Source: Peptoniphilus asaccharolyticus DSM 20463 (lineage in GTDB: Bacteria; Bacillota; Clostridia; Tissierellales; Peptoniphilaceae). From it: DNA of 64,000 nt. A program made the translations under genes and the position numbers. The stretch spans positions 1 through 64,000 of the forward strand of contig NZ_FWWR01000011.1 of the NCBI RefSeq assembly GCF_900176115.1, read 5' to 3'. Of the stretch, positions 36,824 to 45,714 are shown piece by piece. How positions within the stretch are numbered: position 1 is the stretch's first letter; every line of letters starts with the position of its first letter. Under the pieces are notes generated by a model. It saw nothing but the letters and a program-made list of their open reading frames with translations, was not told the DNA's origin and ran no database searches.

Positions 36824-37186
36824 ATGAAAAATATAGATGAAAAAATTTTAGTGGCAGATGAAGAAATGAAGCAGTTACAAAACAAAAGAAAAAAGCTCAT
36901 CAGTCAGCAGAAACAGGAAGAAAGAAAAAAGAGAGATAAAAGGATATATGAAAAAGGAGCAGTCTTTGAAAGTATATTTACAGAAAGCAAGACCTTAGCC
37001 ATCAGCAAATGGAAATCAGAACTTGCTACTTTGAAGAAAGAGAAAAAGAACCTATACAGTCAAATATTAGAAATACGAGAAGAAGTAGAACAGGCAGAAA
37101 AAGTTAAGGTTTGTATAGAGCAATTACAGGTACAAGAAAAGCGACTATCGCAGATAAAACAGAATGAGTTAGAGATATACAACTAA
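36824..37186 (+). CDS. DUF3847-like mobilization-region protein
   Basis: A 120-residue, highly charged, coiled-coil protein. The block EERKKRDKRIYEKGAVFESI resembles DUF3847 proteins that lie next to relaxase genes in conjugative and mobilizable elements. ATG 36824 with GAGAGGAAAA upstream is preferred over an in-frame ATG at 36791 that has no ribosome binding site. No relaxase remains nearby, which fits a decayed element. Its role is unknown. Confidence 0.65.
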   Translation: MKNIDEKILVADEEMKQLQNKRKKLISQQKQEERKKRDKRIYEKGAVFESIFTESKTLAISKWKSELATLKKEKKNLYSQILEIREEVEQAEKVKVCIEQLQVQEKRLSQIKQNELEIYN

Positions 37187-37261
37187 GTGGGAAAGTGGTA
37201 TTATGAAAATAATTAGTTTCACATAACTTGCAAAATAAAATGAGAAAGGAGGAAAATGGAG

Positions 37262-38065
37262 ATGAACAAAAATGAGTTGCTTAGCGGTGTTGCAGATACT
37301 CTATATATTCCTCTTATAGCAAGAATTTATGCGTCTGAAAAATTTCCTGATTTTTTCTATGATGAAAAAGCATTATCCTTAAAACAACATATACCCACAA
37401 ACAGTATAGAAAGTAATACTACTGAATATTTTTATATGGCAAGTGTTTGCAGACAACAAACGATGGACAAAAAAATTATTAGTTTCATCGAAAAAAACAA
37501 TGAATGTAATATTGTCTTTTTAGGGGCAGGATTGGAAACAGCATATAATCGCATAAAAAATGTTAAAGTTAATTTCTATCAAATCGATTTGCCGGATGTC
37601 ATAATACTAAGAAAAAAAGTATTAGGAAATGCCGATAATGAAAGATTGATAGCAGTGGATATGTTTACTCTTGATTGGATAAAAGAAATAGATACTTCTT
37701 TGCCGACAATGATTGTAGTTGCAGGAGTATATCAATATTTTCATAAAGAAAAAATTGTAGATATGATTAAGGGCATGAAATCATTGATTCCTAACGGAGA
37801 ATTGATATTTGACGCAACAAATTACAAGGGATTAGAGCTTGCTAATAAATATGTAAAACAAACGGGAAATGAAGACGCACAAATGTATTTTAGCGTAGAT
37901 GACCCAAAAGAATTTGCAAGCTGCACGAATACAGGGTTAGTAGAAGTTACAGGCTTTTTTGATGGAGCATTAAAGCATTGTAAGGGATTGAAATTAAAAA
38001 CAAGAATATATATGTATTTTGCGGATAAGTTAAACAGAACAAAAATTATACATTTGAGTTTCTAA
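37262..38065 (+). CDS. SAM-dependent methyltransferase, leucine carboxyl methyltransferase-like
   Basis: A methyltransferase of about 267 residues resembling the LCM/TcmP group. The SAM-binding motif I is IVFLGAGLETAY near residue 85, followed by VNFYQIDLPDVI (acidic loop), RLIAVDMFTLDWI, and VAGVYQYFHKEK. The ATG at 37262 is 9 bases after AAAGGAGG; an ATG at 37256 is only 3 bases away. Members often methylate a carboxyl or hydroxyl group on small products. Here it is isolated cargo, so the substrate is unknown. Confidence 0.75.
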   Translation: MNKNELLSGVADTLYIPLIARIYASEKFPDFFYDEKALSLKQHIPTNSIESNTTEYFYMASVCRQQTMDKKIISFIEKNNECNIVFLGAGLETAYNRIKNVKVNFYQIDLPDVIILRKKVLGNADNERLIAVDMFTLDWIKEIDTSLPTMIVVAGVYQYFHKEKIVDMIKGMKSLIPNGELIFDATNYKGLELANKYVKQTGNEDAQMYFSVDDPKEFASCTNTGLVEVTGFFDGALKHCKGLKLKTRIYMYFADKLNRTKIIHLSF

Positions 38066-38106
38066 CCCAATAGCTAACTAATAAATTTTAATAAAGCTAA
38101 CAGGAA

Positions 38107-38140
38107 AACAGTAAATCAAAAAAGGTTTACTGTTTTTTTC
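38107..38140 (+). terminator. Cassette-border hairpin 4
   Basis: AACAGTAAA (38107-38115) pairs with TTTACTGTT (38126-38134), followed by TTTTTC. IS30 copy 2 begins 5 bases later. Confidence 0.75.
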
Positions 38141-38144
38141 TTGT

Positions 38145-39260
38145 GATAATTTATCATAACAAGTGCAACATAAATAAACTCATAGCTAATCAGCTGTGTT
38201 AATATGTAAGTGACCAAACAAAACATATTAAAAGGAGTGATTAACTATGAGCTATAACCATCTTACCATAGAAGAAAGATCTTGTATTTACCAATTTTTA
38301 AATTTAGGAATGAGTATAAGGAAAATTGCACAAGCACTTAAAAGGTCACCTAGTACAATATCTAGAGAAATTAAAAGAAATTCATCTAAGATAAAAGTTA
38401 GTAGGGGAAGTTACACTAAGTACTTTCCGATAAAGGCAAATGATAAATATATTGATAGAAGAAAAGACTGCCATAGAAAAAGTAAATTTTCTAAAGATGT
38501 TATTGATTATTTAACTGTAAAGATTAACGAACATTGGTCCCCTGAACAAATATCAAATAGAAACACAAATGAGATTCATGAATTACCATCTACATCAACG
38601 ATATATAGAATGATACACGCCAAAAAGCTGCCAAAAACTAGTATGAAAAATTTGAGAAGAAAAGCTAAATTTAAAAGGCCAGCAGAAAAAAGAGGAAAAT
38701 TCAATGATAAAGGTAGAACAATTAAGAAAAGACCTAAAGAGATATACAGAAGGCAAGAATTAGGCCACTGGGAAGCAGATACAGTGGAATCAGGCAGATT
38801 AGATCATAAAAGGAAAAGTAGATGTTGTTTCGTAACTTTAGCAGAAAGAAAATCTAGATATTATATAGCAATCCTAGTTGAAAATAGAAAGTCGGAAAGC
38901 GTAACACCAGCAATAATAAATGCATTAAAAGATTATCCAAAAGAATTAGTAAAAACAATAACCTTTGATAGAGGTAAAGAATTTTCAGAATTTGAGAAAA
39001 TAGAAAAAGAATTAGGATGCAAAACTTATTTTTGTGATCCCTATTGTGCATGGCAAAAAGGTACAAATGAAAATAGTAACGGACTTTTGAGGGAGTTTTA
39101 TCCTAAGGGTATGGATTTATCAGAAGTGAATATTGATGAATTAAATTATAACTTAAGTTTAATGAATAATAGACCTAGAAAATGTATAAAATATAAAACA
39201 CCTAAAGAAGAACTTTTTGGTCTCTTACCATAGGTGTTGCATTTGATTTGACAATTCGTC
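38145..39260 (+). mobile_element. IS30-family element, copy 2
   Basis: A 1116-bp element with the same ends as copy 1 and a 4-bp target duplication TTGT at 38141-38144 and 39261-39264. Confidence 0.93.
38247..39233 (+). CDS. IS30-family transposase (copy 2)
   Basis: A 328-residue transposase identical in protein sequence to copy 3, with the same helix-turn-helix and DDE blocks as copy 1 and Lys where copy 1 has Arg in the segment FPIKANDKY. It is intact. Confidence 0.95.
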   Translation: MSYNHLTIEERSCIYQFLNLGMSIRKIAQALKRSPSTISREIKRNSSKIKVSRGSYTKYFPIKANDKYIDRRKDCHRKSKFSKDVIDYLTVKINEHWSPEQISNRNTNEIHELPSTSTIYRMIHAKKLPKTSMKNLRRKAKFKRPAEKRGKFNDKGRTIKKRPKEIYRRQELGHWEADTVESGRLDHKRKSRCCFVTLAERKSRYYIAILVENRKSESVTPAIINALKDYPKELVKTITFDRGKEFSEFEKIEKELGCKTYFCDPYCAWQKGTNENSNGLLREFYPKGMDLSEVNIDELNYNLSLMNNRPRKCIKYKTPKEELFGLLP

Positions 39261-39340
39261 TTGTCTAAAAGTTAAAATTCTTTATAGAAAGAACGTCCAT
39301 AAATATAAAAAGATACTTGACAAAACGCTTCATGAAGTAA

Positions 39341-39556
39341 ATGAAGTTAAATAAATTTATTATAGAACTTTTTTTGCTCGCAATGTTAATTCCAATTCCA
39401 ATTAATCTTAAAGACGGAGGCAGCGTTAGATATAGAGCAGCTATCTATGAGGTGACGAGGCTTCATACTCTGGATTTAAATTCTAAAATAGGATATATAG
39501 ATGGACTGGAGATTAAAATTTTAGGACATACAATCTATATGAGTGTAAAAAATTAA
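39341..39556 (+). CDS. Small hypothetical exported protein
   Basis: A 71-residue protein with a hydrophobic N-terminus (IIELFLLAMLIPIPI) and the block LKDGGSVRYRAAIYEVTRLH, ending LEIKILGHTIYMS. Similar short exported proteins of unknown role occur in clostridia. No convincing ribosome binding site precedes ATG 39341. It may be a remnant cut by the nearby mobile element. Confidence 0.5.
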   Translation: MKLNKFIIELFLLAMLIPIPINLKDGGSVRYRAAIYEVTRLHTLDLNSKIGYIDGLEIKILGHTIYMSVKN

Positions 39557-39573
39557 ATAGATAAAAAGAAAGA

Positions 39574-39620
39574 TTTATTATAGAAACTTATTTCAAATCT
39601 ATAATAAAGCTTTTTAATTT
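39574..39620. terminator. Terminator between convergent genes
   Basis: An 11-bp perfect stem (TTTATTATAGA at 39574-39584 with TCTATAATAAA at 39598-39608) is followed by CTTTTTAATTT, before the convergent export protein gene. Confidence 0.7.
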
Positions 39621-40090
39621 ATAATCACATGGCTTAAAACGGCTATTAAAATGGTTGTTACACCATTACCCAATATAATGGTAGGGATTGCGTTTTTAAG
39701 GCGTAGATTCATCAGAGAAGCCATCAAACTGGCAGACCAAACGCCAGTGCCAGGAAGAGGTAAGGCTGTAAATATAAACAGCGCAAAAATTTCATATTTT
39801 TTAATTTGCTCCCATTTGTAATCTGATTTCATCTCCATTTTATGCACAAACTTTAAAAGTAAATTTTTCTTTTTTAACCAATTGAATAAAGGTCTTATAA
39901 ATTTTATCAAAAATGGCATTGGTATTATAGAACCAAAAAAAGTTATTGCAAGCACTTCAACTGGTGGAATTCCAAGTCCAACACCAATTGGAATAGCTCC
40001 TCTAACTTCGATAAATGGCACCATTGATATAAAAAATACGGCAAGCTCAATTGGAATTTGCTCAGTTAAAAAGTAAACTATATTTTCCAA
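39614..40090 (-). CDS. Small multidrug export-like membrane protein (COG2426)
   Basis: A 158-residue protein with about four hydrophobic segments. It has the family block PFIEVRGAIPIGVGLGIPP near residue 26 and ALPLPGTGVWSASLMASLMN in the second half. Family members are called small multidrug export proteins, but transport has not been well established. The start is a TTG at 40090 with AGGTGA upstream on the minus strand. It is a single gene convergent with the accessory region. Confidence 0.82.
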   Translation of the reverse strand: MENIVYFLTEQIPIELAVFFISMVPFIEVRGAIPIGVGLGIPPVEVLAITFFGSIIPMPFLIKFIRPLFNWLKKKNLLLKFVHKMEMKSDYKWEQIKKYEIFALFIFTALPLPGTGVWSASLMASLMNLRLKNAIPTIILGNGVTTILIAVLSHVIIN

Positions 40091-40219
40091 AACATCACCT
40101 TAGACTATGATAGCATATAAAAAATTAAAAAGTAAAACACATAAAGAACAATAAGAATAGAGTTTGTATAAAAAACTGGGTATAATAAAGATATAATAAA
40201 CATTAAACATATAGCGGTA

Positions 40220-40241
40220 TCGATTTATCTTGATAAATCGA
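40220..40241 (+). promoter_or_regulatory. 22-bp palindrome in leader of third permease
   Basis: TCGATTTATC and GATAAATCGA form a perfect 10-bp inverted repeat with a 2-base centre, between a TATAAT at 40181-40186 and the ribosome binding site. There is no T run, so a repressor operator is likelier than a terminator. Confidence 0.5.
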
Positions 40242-40269
40242 AGAACAGAAAAAGGAGAAAAGAAAGAAG

Positions 40270-41573
40270 ATGATTTTATTAAACCCAGTGGTACTATCTG
40301 TAATAGTACTTGCAGGACTCTGTCTTGTTAAGATTCCTGTATTTTTTCACTTATAGTAGCGGCTATAGTAGCCGGAGTAACCTCGGGTATACCGATTGGC
40401 GAAACTATGAAGCTTTTAGTTGGCGGTATGGGAGCGAATTCTGATACAGCCCTTAGTTACATTTTACTTGGAGCTCTTGCTTATTGTATTAATAAGAGTG
40501 GAGCAGCTGAAGTTATGGCTAGACAAATTGGTAAGTTAATAAGAGGGAATAAATTTATATTAGCAATAATAGTAATGTTGTTTGCAGTAGTGGCAGAAAC
40601 TTTTATACCTATACACATAGCGTTTATTCCTATATTAATTCCACCACTACTTGGTCTTATGAACAAGATGAAAGTTGATAGAAGAATGCTCGCCATAAGT
40701 TTTGGATTTGGACTTAAAGCACCATATATAACTCTTCCAATAGCATATGGAGCAATATTCCACGATCTTATAATAACTTCATTTAAAAAAGCAGGACTTG
40801 CAATAAATGGAAATATGATAATCTCAACTAACTGGATTATAGCCCTTATAATGGGAATAGGTGTAACAGTGGGTGTAATTATCTTCTCAAGAGACAGAGA
40901 GTATGCCACAGTTTCAGGAGTTGTAGTTGGAGCGGATGAATCCAAAGAAGTAAAGTCTGACAAAAACCATTGGCTTATTCTAATCGCTGGTGTGATTACA
41001 GTTGCTGTGCAAATCATGACTAATTCATTACCTTTAGGAGCTCTTTGCGGACTTGTATTTATAGTTGCAACAGGAGTTATTAAATTCAATGAAATTCAAG
41101 ACATGCTTGATGGCGGAATTCACATGATGGGATTCATAGCATTTGTAATGCTATTAGCAGCTGGATATGCAAATGTAATTACAAATTCGGGTGCAATAGA
41201 TAAGATAGTTGAATCAGCTGCGGGAGTGCTTGGCGGTTCAAAACTAGTGTCAGCGTATATAATGATATTACTTGGCTTATTAATTACTCTTGGAATTGGT
41301 ACATCATTTGGTACAGTTCCTATAATATCAGCAATTTACGTTCCGTTGGCAATGAAGTTAGGTTTCTCACCACAGGCAACTATACTTTTAGTTACAATAG
41401 CTGCAGTTTGTGGAGATGCGGGTTCACCAGCATCAGATACAACTTTAGGACCTACAGCCGGACTTGGTGTAGACAAGCAACATGACCACATCAGAGACAC
41501 TTGTATACCACAGATTATATTTATAGGATTACCTTTAATAGTGGTTGGTGGATTTGTAACACAATTACTATAA
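40270..41573 (+). pseudogene. Na+/H+ antiporter-family permease (copy 3), frameshifted
   Basis: The ATG at 40270 behind AAGGAG opens a frame reading MILLNPVVLSVIVLAGLCLV like the other two permeases. It stops after PVFFHL at about 40354. The rest continues in another frame from LIVAAIVAG to 41573 with all family blocks (GGMGANSDTALSYILLGA, GIGTSFGTVPIISAIY, GDAGSPASDTTLGPTAGL). One T missing from the run of six at 40342-40347 explains the break. It could be a true mutation, a phase-variable tract or an assembly error. A shorter product from an internal start would lack the first helix. Confidence 0.85.
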
Positions 41574-41618
41574 TTAACAAATAAAAAAGAACTTTTAAAA
41601 GTCCTTTAATAAAAAAAG

Positions 41619-41650
41619 CCCAGGGGAAAAATCTCCTGGGTTTTAATTTA
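41619..41650. terminator. Bidirectional terminator
   Basis: CCCAGG (41619-41624) pairs with CCTGGG (41635-41640), with Ts after it on the plus strand and seven As before it giving Ts on the minus strand. It separates the third permease from the convergent ATP-grasp gene. Confidence 0.8.
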
Positions 41651-42961
41651 ATTTTTTATAAACATATTTGGTGCTACATAGTGTTTGTCAGCTCCGCCAA
41701 CGGTAGAGTTTTGACCTATACGAGTGTAAGGGGCTATAAACTTTCCGTTGTATATGAACATACCAAGCACAGCTGTAAATCCTCCAACGCTAATTTCTCC
41801 AGAGTCGTCAAACTCCAAGAAAGGTAGCGGATCCATTTCATAATATTTTTGGTAAATATAGTCAGAAACTAAAGCTTCGTCTAAGAGTTTTTTCCATTCT
41901 TCAACAGGGAAACCTCTTCCAGCGTATACACCATGGCTAGCATAGTCATCTACAGGCTTTATAATATATTCATCTTTGTTGTTTAAAACTTCTGCATAGA
42001 CATCTTGGCTAAAATAATCTGTAAAAGGAATATGTTCCTCTAAAAATTTATTTTCATAATCAGTCAAGATATTTTGAGTGAATGGGTCAAGTAGGATTTT
42101 GAAAATTAATTTTGTGTGCATTATTTGGCTTCTAAAAGAACCTATCATCATAAAAGCATTGTCCATATAGGCATTAGTGAATTCTTTCATTTCAGAATAG
42201 TGCTTCATATATTCTACGGTCACGGCTCTTCTGTAGACCATATCAATTTCAAAATTGTCTCCCATCAACTTGCCATCTCGATAAGTTAAATCTCTTATAT
42301 CAAACATTTCACAATTGTAGCCAGCTTCTATGAATAGCTGTCTAAATTTTTTAAATTCATAAGTTGCACCGATGTCTAAGAAATCGACAATTGCAATGTT
42401 GGGTTTTCTATTGTGAATTTGTTCATAGATTTTAGTTGATTCTTCAATCCAAGGGCGGAACATATCTACACATTCGATATCATATTTTTTTCTAAACTCT
42501 TTCATGGCAAGAGTGTCGATTAAAATATCCCCAACAGTGTTATCCTTGTTCATGGCGCTTGAACCATCGGTATTGAATTCTATAAATTTAAACTTATCAG
42601 GGCCATTGTAAAACACATCATATCTTGCGATAGGAACTGTTATGTCATAGCCAGGGTCGTGTAAAATCAATTCCTCTAACTCTTTAGAGAAACCAAAGAG
42701 TTTTCTATACTCTGGATTTTTCAAATACTCTTTAGTTACTTTTTGAGTGATGTTCATCAGCACTGATGAGAGATGAGAAAAGCTTTCTCTATCAGCTTGG
42801 TCATAAAATAGACCTTGGTAAGTCACTGGCACAGGTTTTTCCTTGTATATTGCATTTGAATGAGCAACATCATCAAGGAGTTTTAAATAATCTTTATAAT
42901 ATTTTTCTCTATCTTTTTTTACAAGTGAGATATATTCTTCTGCATATTTTTTATTAAACAT
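41648..42961 (-). CDS. Glutathionylspermidine synthase-like ATP-grasp ligase
   Basis: A 437-residue protein of the glutathionylspermidine synthase/circularly permuted ATP-grasp group. Informative segments are FIEFNTDGSSAMNKDNTVGD, DEYIIKPVDDYASHGVYAGR (ATP and metal region) and GMFIYNGKFIAPYTRIGQ. ATG 42961 sits 8 bases into the end of the glutamate-cysteine ligase gene, with AGGA inside that gene, so the two are translationally coupled. Coupling suggests it extends gamma-glutamylcysteine, for example with glycine or an amine, as a non-homologous replacement for glutathione synthetase. The acceptor is inferred. Confidence 0.8.
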   Translation of the reverse strand: MFNKKYAEEYISLVKKDREKYYKDYLKLLDDVAHSNAIYKEKPVPVTYQGLFYDQADRESFSHLSSVLMNITQKVTKEYLKNPEYRKLFGFSKELEELILHDPGYDITVPIARYDVFYNGPDKFKFIEFNTDGSSAMNKDNTVGDILIDTLAMKEFRKKYDIECVDMFRPWIEESTKIYEQIHNRKPNIAIVDFLDIGATYEFKKFRQLFIEAGYNCEMFDIRDLTYRDGKLMGDNFEIDMVYRRAVTVEYMKHYSEMKEFTNAYMDNAFMMIGSFRSQIMHTKLIFKILLDPFTQNILTDYENKFLEEHIPFTDYFSQDVYAEVLNNKDEYIIKPVDDYASHGVYAGRGFPVEEWKKLLDEALVSDYIYQKYYEMDPLPFLEFDDSGEISVGGFTAVLGMFIYNGKFIAPYTRIGQNSTVGGADKHYVAPNMFIKN

Positions 42962-44255
42962 TTTTATCAATCCTATTGTATTCTATTGCACTTCTAAGGC
43001 CTTCAGATTTGTAAATATCTTCAAAGACATCCTTAGGAGATTTGCCACTATCTATGATTTCTTTTATAGGAGCGAGGAAGTGAGCCTCATCACCTAAAGC
43101 ATTGTAAGCTAATTCATATAGCTTTTTAAGATGGTCTAAAATAGTTATTCCCTTGTAATTGGCTTTTAAACCGTGTAGAAGAGTGTCTGATTTAGTTTGC
43201 ATAACTTCTTCATAAGTTGTACTTCTAAATATCTTTTCCAACTCACTCAAACTTTCTTCTGAATAGAAAAGACCTTTTATAAGTGAGATTATGGCAAAGT
43301 TAGTCGGATAGTTTACTCCATCCATCATTCTGAATTCTAAATAAGTTTTCAATCTCACATCAGGGAACACTATTGAGATTGCATGGAAGATTTCATCGTC
43401 AGTTCCGTTTTCAGGATCAAAAAGTTCCTTAAAGAGCTTTTTATTTACATTTATAATCTCGCCATTTTCTTCAACAAATATAGGAGTGGTGTCTAAAATG
43501 AATTTAGCATATCTTTCATAAGACATATCCTCAAAGGCAAAATCCAATAGCCCTGAACGAGACTTGTCGGTTTTCTCCCAAACTCTTTGTCTGACATTGT
43601 AGTTTGCATAAGGTTCTTTTTCAAAAATATATGCATTGTCAAAAGCCGCATACAAAATTGGAGCTATGGCACTTGCCAAGAAATATTTTCTTATGCAATC
43701 CGCTTCATCAGAATAGTCTATAGTAACTTGCACAGAAGAAGTACCTTTCATCATATTCCAACCCATATTGTTCTCTTTATTAAGTGAATTAAAATGTTCA
43801 AACATATGCTTATATCTAATTTTAGGAATTAATTTTATATCTTCAATCTTAGACACAGGGTTATATCCCAAAGGAACTAAAATTTGATTTCTCTTAGCGA
43901 AAATTGGCAAAATAAGATTTAGTGTTTCGATATAGTCTTGGTACAACTTTTCTATTGAAAGTTGAGACTTTATGCTGATTTCAAACTGAGCACCAGGTTC
44001 AATAGAAATGGAAAACTTATCCGTGTCGCAACCAAGTATGGATTCGTTGTTATAATAAGGTTTGGCATTTAAACTATCGCAGATTTCATGCATGGTTTCT
44101 CCTAAGCCATCTTCACCATAGTAAGAAATAGACTCAAGAGTATCTTTATTTAGAACAAAATGTTCAAATTCTAAACCAACAGTATAATCTTCATGCTTGG
44201 TTTCACCATTTTTAAAATAATTTATAATACGTTCTAATTGTTTATTGTAGTCCAT
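42954..44255 (-). CDS. gshA: Glutamate-cysteine ligase (GCS2 family)
   Basis: A 433-residue ligase that should join glutamate and cysteine to gamma-glutamylcysteine with ATP. It carries the family blocks TVGLEFEHFVLNKD near the N-terminus, ISIEPGAQFEISI, GTSSVQVTIDYSDEADCIRK and YLEFRMMDGVNYP. ATG 44255 follows AGGAGG at 44261-44266; an upstream start at 44288 is rejected. A sigma-A promoter lies about 50 bases upstream. The pair with the ATP-grasp gene, and two glutaredoxin-like genes 2 kb away, indicate a low-molecular-weight thiol system. Confidence 0.88.
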   Translation of the reverse strand: MDYNKQLERIINYFKNGETKHEDYTVGLEFEHFVLNKDTLESISYYGEDGLGETMHEICDSLNAKPYYNNESILGCDTDKFSISIEPGAQFEISIKSQLSIEKLYQDYIETLNLILPIFAKRNQILVPLGYNPVSKIEDIKLIPKIRYKHMFEHFNSLNKENNMGWNMMKGTSSVQVTIDYSDEADCIRKYFLASAIAPILYAAFDNAYIFEKEPYANYNVRQRVWEKTDKSRSGLLDFAFEDMSYERYAKFILDTTPIFVEENGEIINVNKKLFKELFDPENGTDDEIFHAISIVFPDVRLKTYLEFRMMDGVNYPTNFAIISLIKGLFYSEESLSELEKIFRSTTYEEVMQTKSDTLLHGLKANYKGITILDHLKKLYELAYNALGDEAHFLAPIKEIIDSGKSPKDVFEDIYKSEGLRSAIEYNRIDKNV

Positions 44256-44300
44256 TTGAACCTCCTTTTTACGATTACTTATACCCAAAAATAGAGATGG

Positions 44301-44329
44301 AATATATTAAGAAAAATAAATTTTATCAA
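44301..44329 (-). promoter_or_regulatory. Sigma-A promoter of thiol synthesis pair
   Basis: On the minus strand TTGATA (44324-44329) and TATATT (44301-44306) are 17 bases apart, upstream of the glutamate-cysteine ligase gene. Confidence 0.7.
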
Positions 44330-44388
44330 ACAATGTGTAGGTATTATTTAGTTGAGCTGAAGTTAGAAATAAGGCTAAAAATAAAAAT

Positions 44389-44411
44389 AAAAAAGACGAG
44401 AAATTCTCGCC
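44389..44411 (-). terminator. Terminator after mntP
   Basis: On the minus strand GGCGAG and CTCGTC form a hairpin (44395-44411) followed by a run of Ts, ending the mntP transcript before the thiol promoter. Confidence 0.7.
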
Positions 44412-44421
44412 TTTAAAGTAT

Positions 44422-44985
44422 TTATTTTAAGAAAAATAAATGCTCTATTAAGATTTTAATACCCATTGCAATCAATATAATTCCGCCGGCAAATTCCGCA
44501 GCTTGTTTATATTTAATTCCAAAAATATTCCCAAGAGTTACACCAAGCATAGATATTATAAAAGTTATAAGACCTATAAGTATAGATGCAGAATAGATTT
44601 CAACATTTAAAAATGCAAAACTTATTCCAACAGCCATTGCGTCAATGGAAGTTGCGATTCCAATTAAGGTTAAAGATTTAAAATCAAACCCAGATTCAAT
44701 ATCGCAAGTGACAATTCTTGACTCTTTAATCATATTGATACCTATATATGAAAGTAATAAGAATGCAATCCAGTGGTCTAAACTCTTTATTTTATCGGCG
44801 AATGTACTGGCCAAAAGAAAGCCTAGTACGGGCATTATAGCTTGGAAAAATCCAAAACACACTCCGACTTTAACTATCTTAGAAAAATCTCTTTTAGTAA
44901 GAGTAAGCCCCTTGCATATACTTGCTGCAAAAGCATCCATTGCAAGACCAACTCCAATTATAGAAATTGATAAAATAGATTCCAT
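44422..44985 (-). CDS. mntP: MntP-type manganese efflux pump
   Basis: A 187-residue, six-helix membrane protein. The two pseudo-symmetric motifs GLAMDAFAASICKGL (residues 13-27) and IGIATSIDAMAVGISF (near 108) carry the aspartates typical of MntP. These pumps export Mn2+. A GAGGTG ribosome binding site precedes ATG 44985. No manganese riboswitch is visible in the 84-base gap to the divergent hutD-like gene. Confidence 0.88.
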   Translation of the reverse strand: MESILSISIIGVGLAMDAFAASICKGLTLTKRDFSKIVKVGVCFGFFQAIMPVLGFLLASTFADKIKSLDHWIAFLLLSYIGINMIKESRIVTCDIESGFDFKSLTLIGIATSIDAMAVGISFAFLNVEIYSASILIGLITFIISMLGVTLGNIFGIKYKQAAEFAGGIILIAMGIKILIEHLFFLK

Positions 44986-45069
44986 AAAACACCTCGGTTG
45001 CTATTTTATCATAAAAGTATTTATTTGAGTATGATTATTGTGGTAATATGAAATTAATTAGGAGGTATT

Positions 45070-45585
45070 ATGAAACTAACAAAAGAAGAATTTAAAACTA
45101 CTAATTGGTCTGGAGGAGAAACTTCAGAAATTTTAATAACTCCAGTTACAGCAAGTGTTAAAGACAAGAATTTTGATTTAAGAATTTCAACGGCAACTTG
45201 TGAATTAGACAGCTCTAGTTTTACTCCATATAATGGCTTTACAAGATACATAACACCACTTGATGGAGATTTGAAGATGGTGGTAAATGGGAAAGAGGTT
45301 ATTTTAAAACCATTTGAAGTATATAAGTTTTCTGGTTCAGATGAGGTAATTTCATATTCTAAGGTAAGAGATTTTAATTTAATAGTGAGAGAAGATTTTA
45401 CTAATAAAATGTATTCTTTAGATGTAGATGGAACAGCGAGAATTGAAGATAGAAATTTAATATTTTTCTATGAAAGTGGAATGAGAGTAAATGGAGAGGA
45501 ATATTCTAAAATGAGTGCATACATAGGAGAGGAGGCGGAAGTAACAGGTAAGGGTAAAATTTTAGTCTGTGAATTATATGAGTAA
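45070..45585 (+). CDS. hutD: HutD/Ves-family protein
   Basis: A 171-residue bicupin-fold protein. The N-terminal TTNWSGGETSEILITP and FDLRISTATCELDSSSFTPY are characteristic of HutD, a protein linked to histidine utilisation in proteobacteria and proposed to limit urocanate build-up or bind pathway intermediates. Ends with a second cupin-like half (NLIVREDFTNKMYSLD). It lies 20 kb from the histidine island, behind AGGAGG, and is divergent from mntP. The role here is inferred from the family. Confidence 0.82.
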   Translation: MKLTKEEFKTTNWSGGETSEILITPVTASVKDKNFDLRISTATCELDSSSFTPYNGFTRYITPLDGDLKMVVNGKEVILKPFEVYKFSGSDEVISYSKVRDFNLIVREDFTNKMYSLDVDGTARIEDRNLIFFYESGMRVNGEEYSKMSAYIGEEAEVTGKGKILVCELYE

Positions 45586-45650
45586 AAAATTTTTTAAAGA
45601 GTGTTATATATAGTTTTTTGTGGGTATAAAAGGAAAAAGGAGTGATACCG

Positions 45651-45668
45651 ATGTACATGAATTACTAA
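45651..45668 (+). CDS. Five-codon minigene (MYMNY)
   Basis: ATG TAC ATG AAT TAC TAA is preceded by AAAAAGGAGTGATACCG, a strong ribosome binding site with ideal spacing. It sits 47 bases before a lipoprotein gene. It may be a leader peptide or a decayed gene start. Nothing else supports expression. Confidence 0.25.
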   Translation: MYMNY

Positions 45669-45714
45669 AGTAAGTATATTGTAAAATGGGAATATTTAAT
45701 GCGAAAGGCTAAAA

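Noticed and set aside
34582-38134. Repeated CAGTAAA/TTTACTG units as a CRISPR array
   Set aside because: The repeats are about 1 kb apart with genes between them and form terminator-like hairpins; no cas genes are present.
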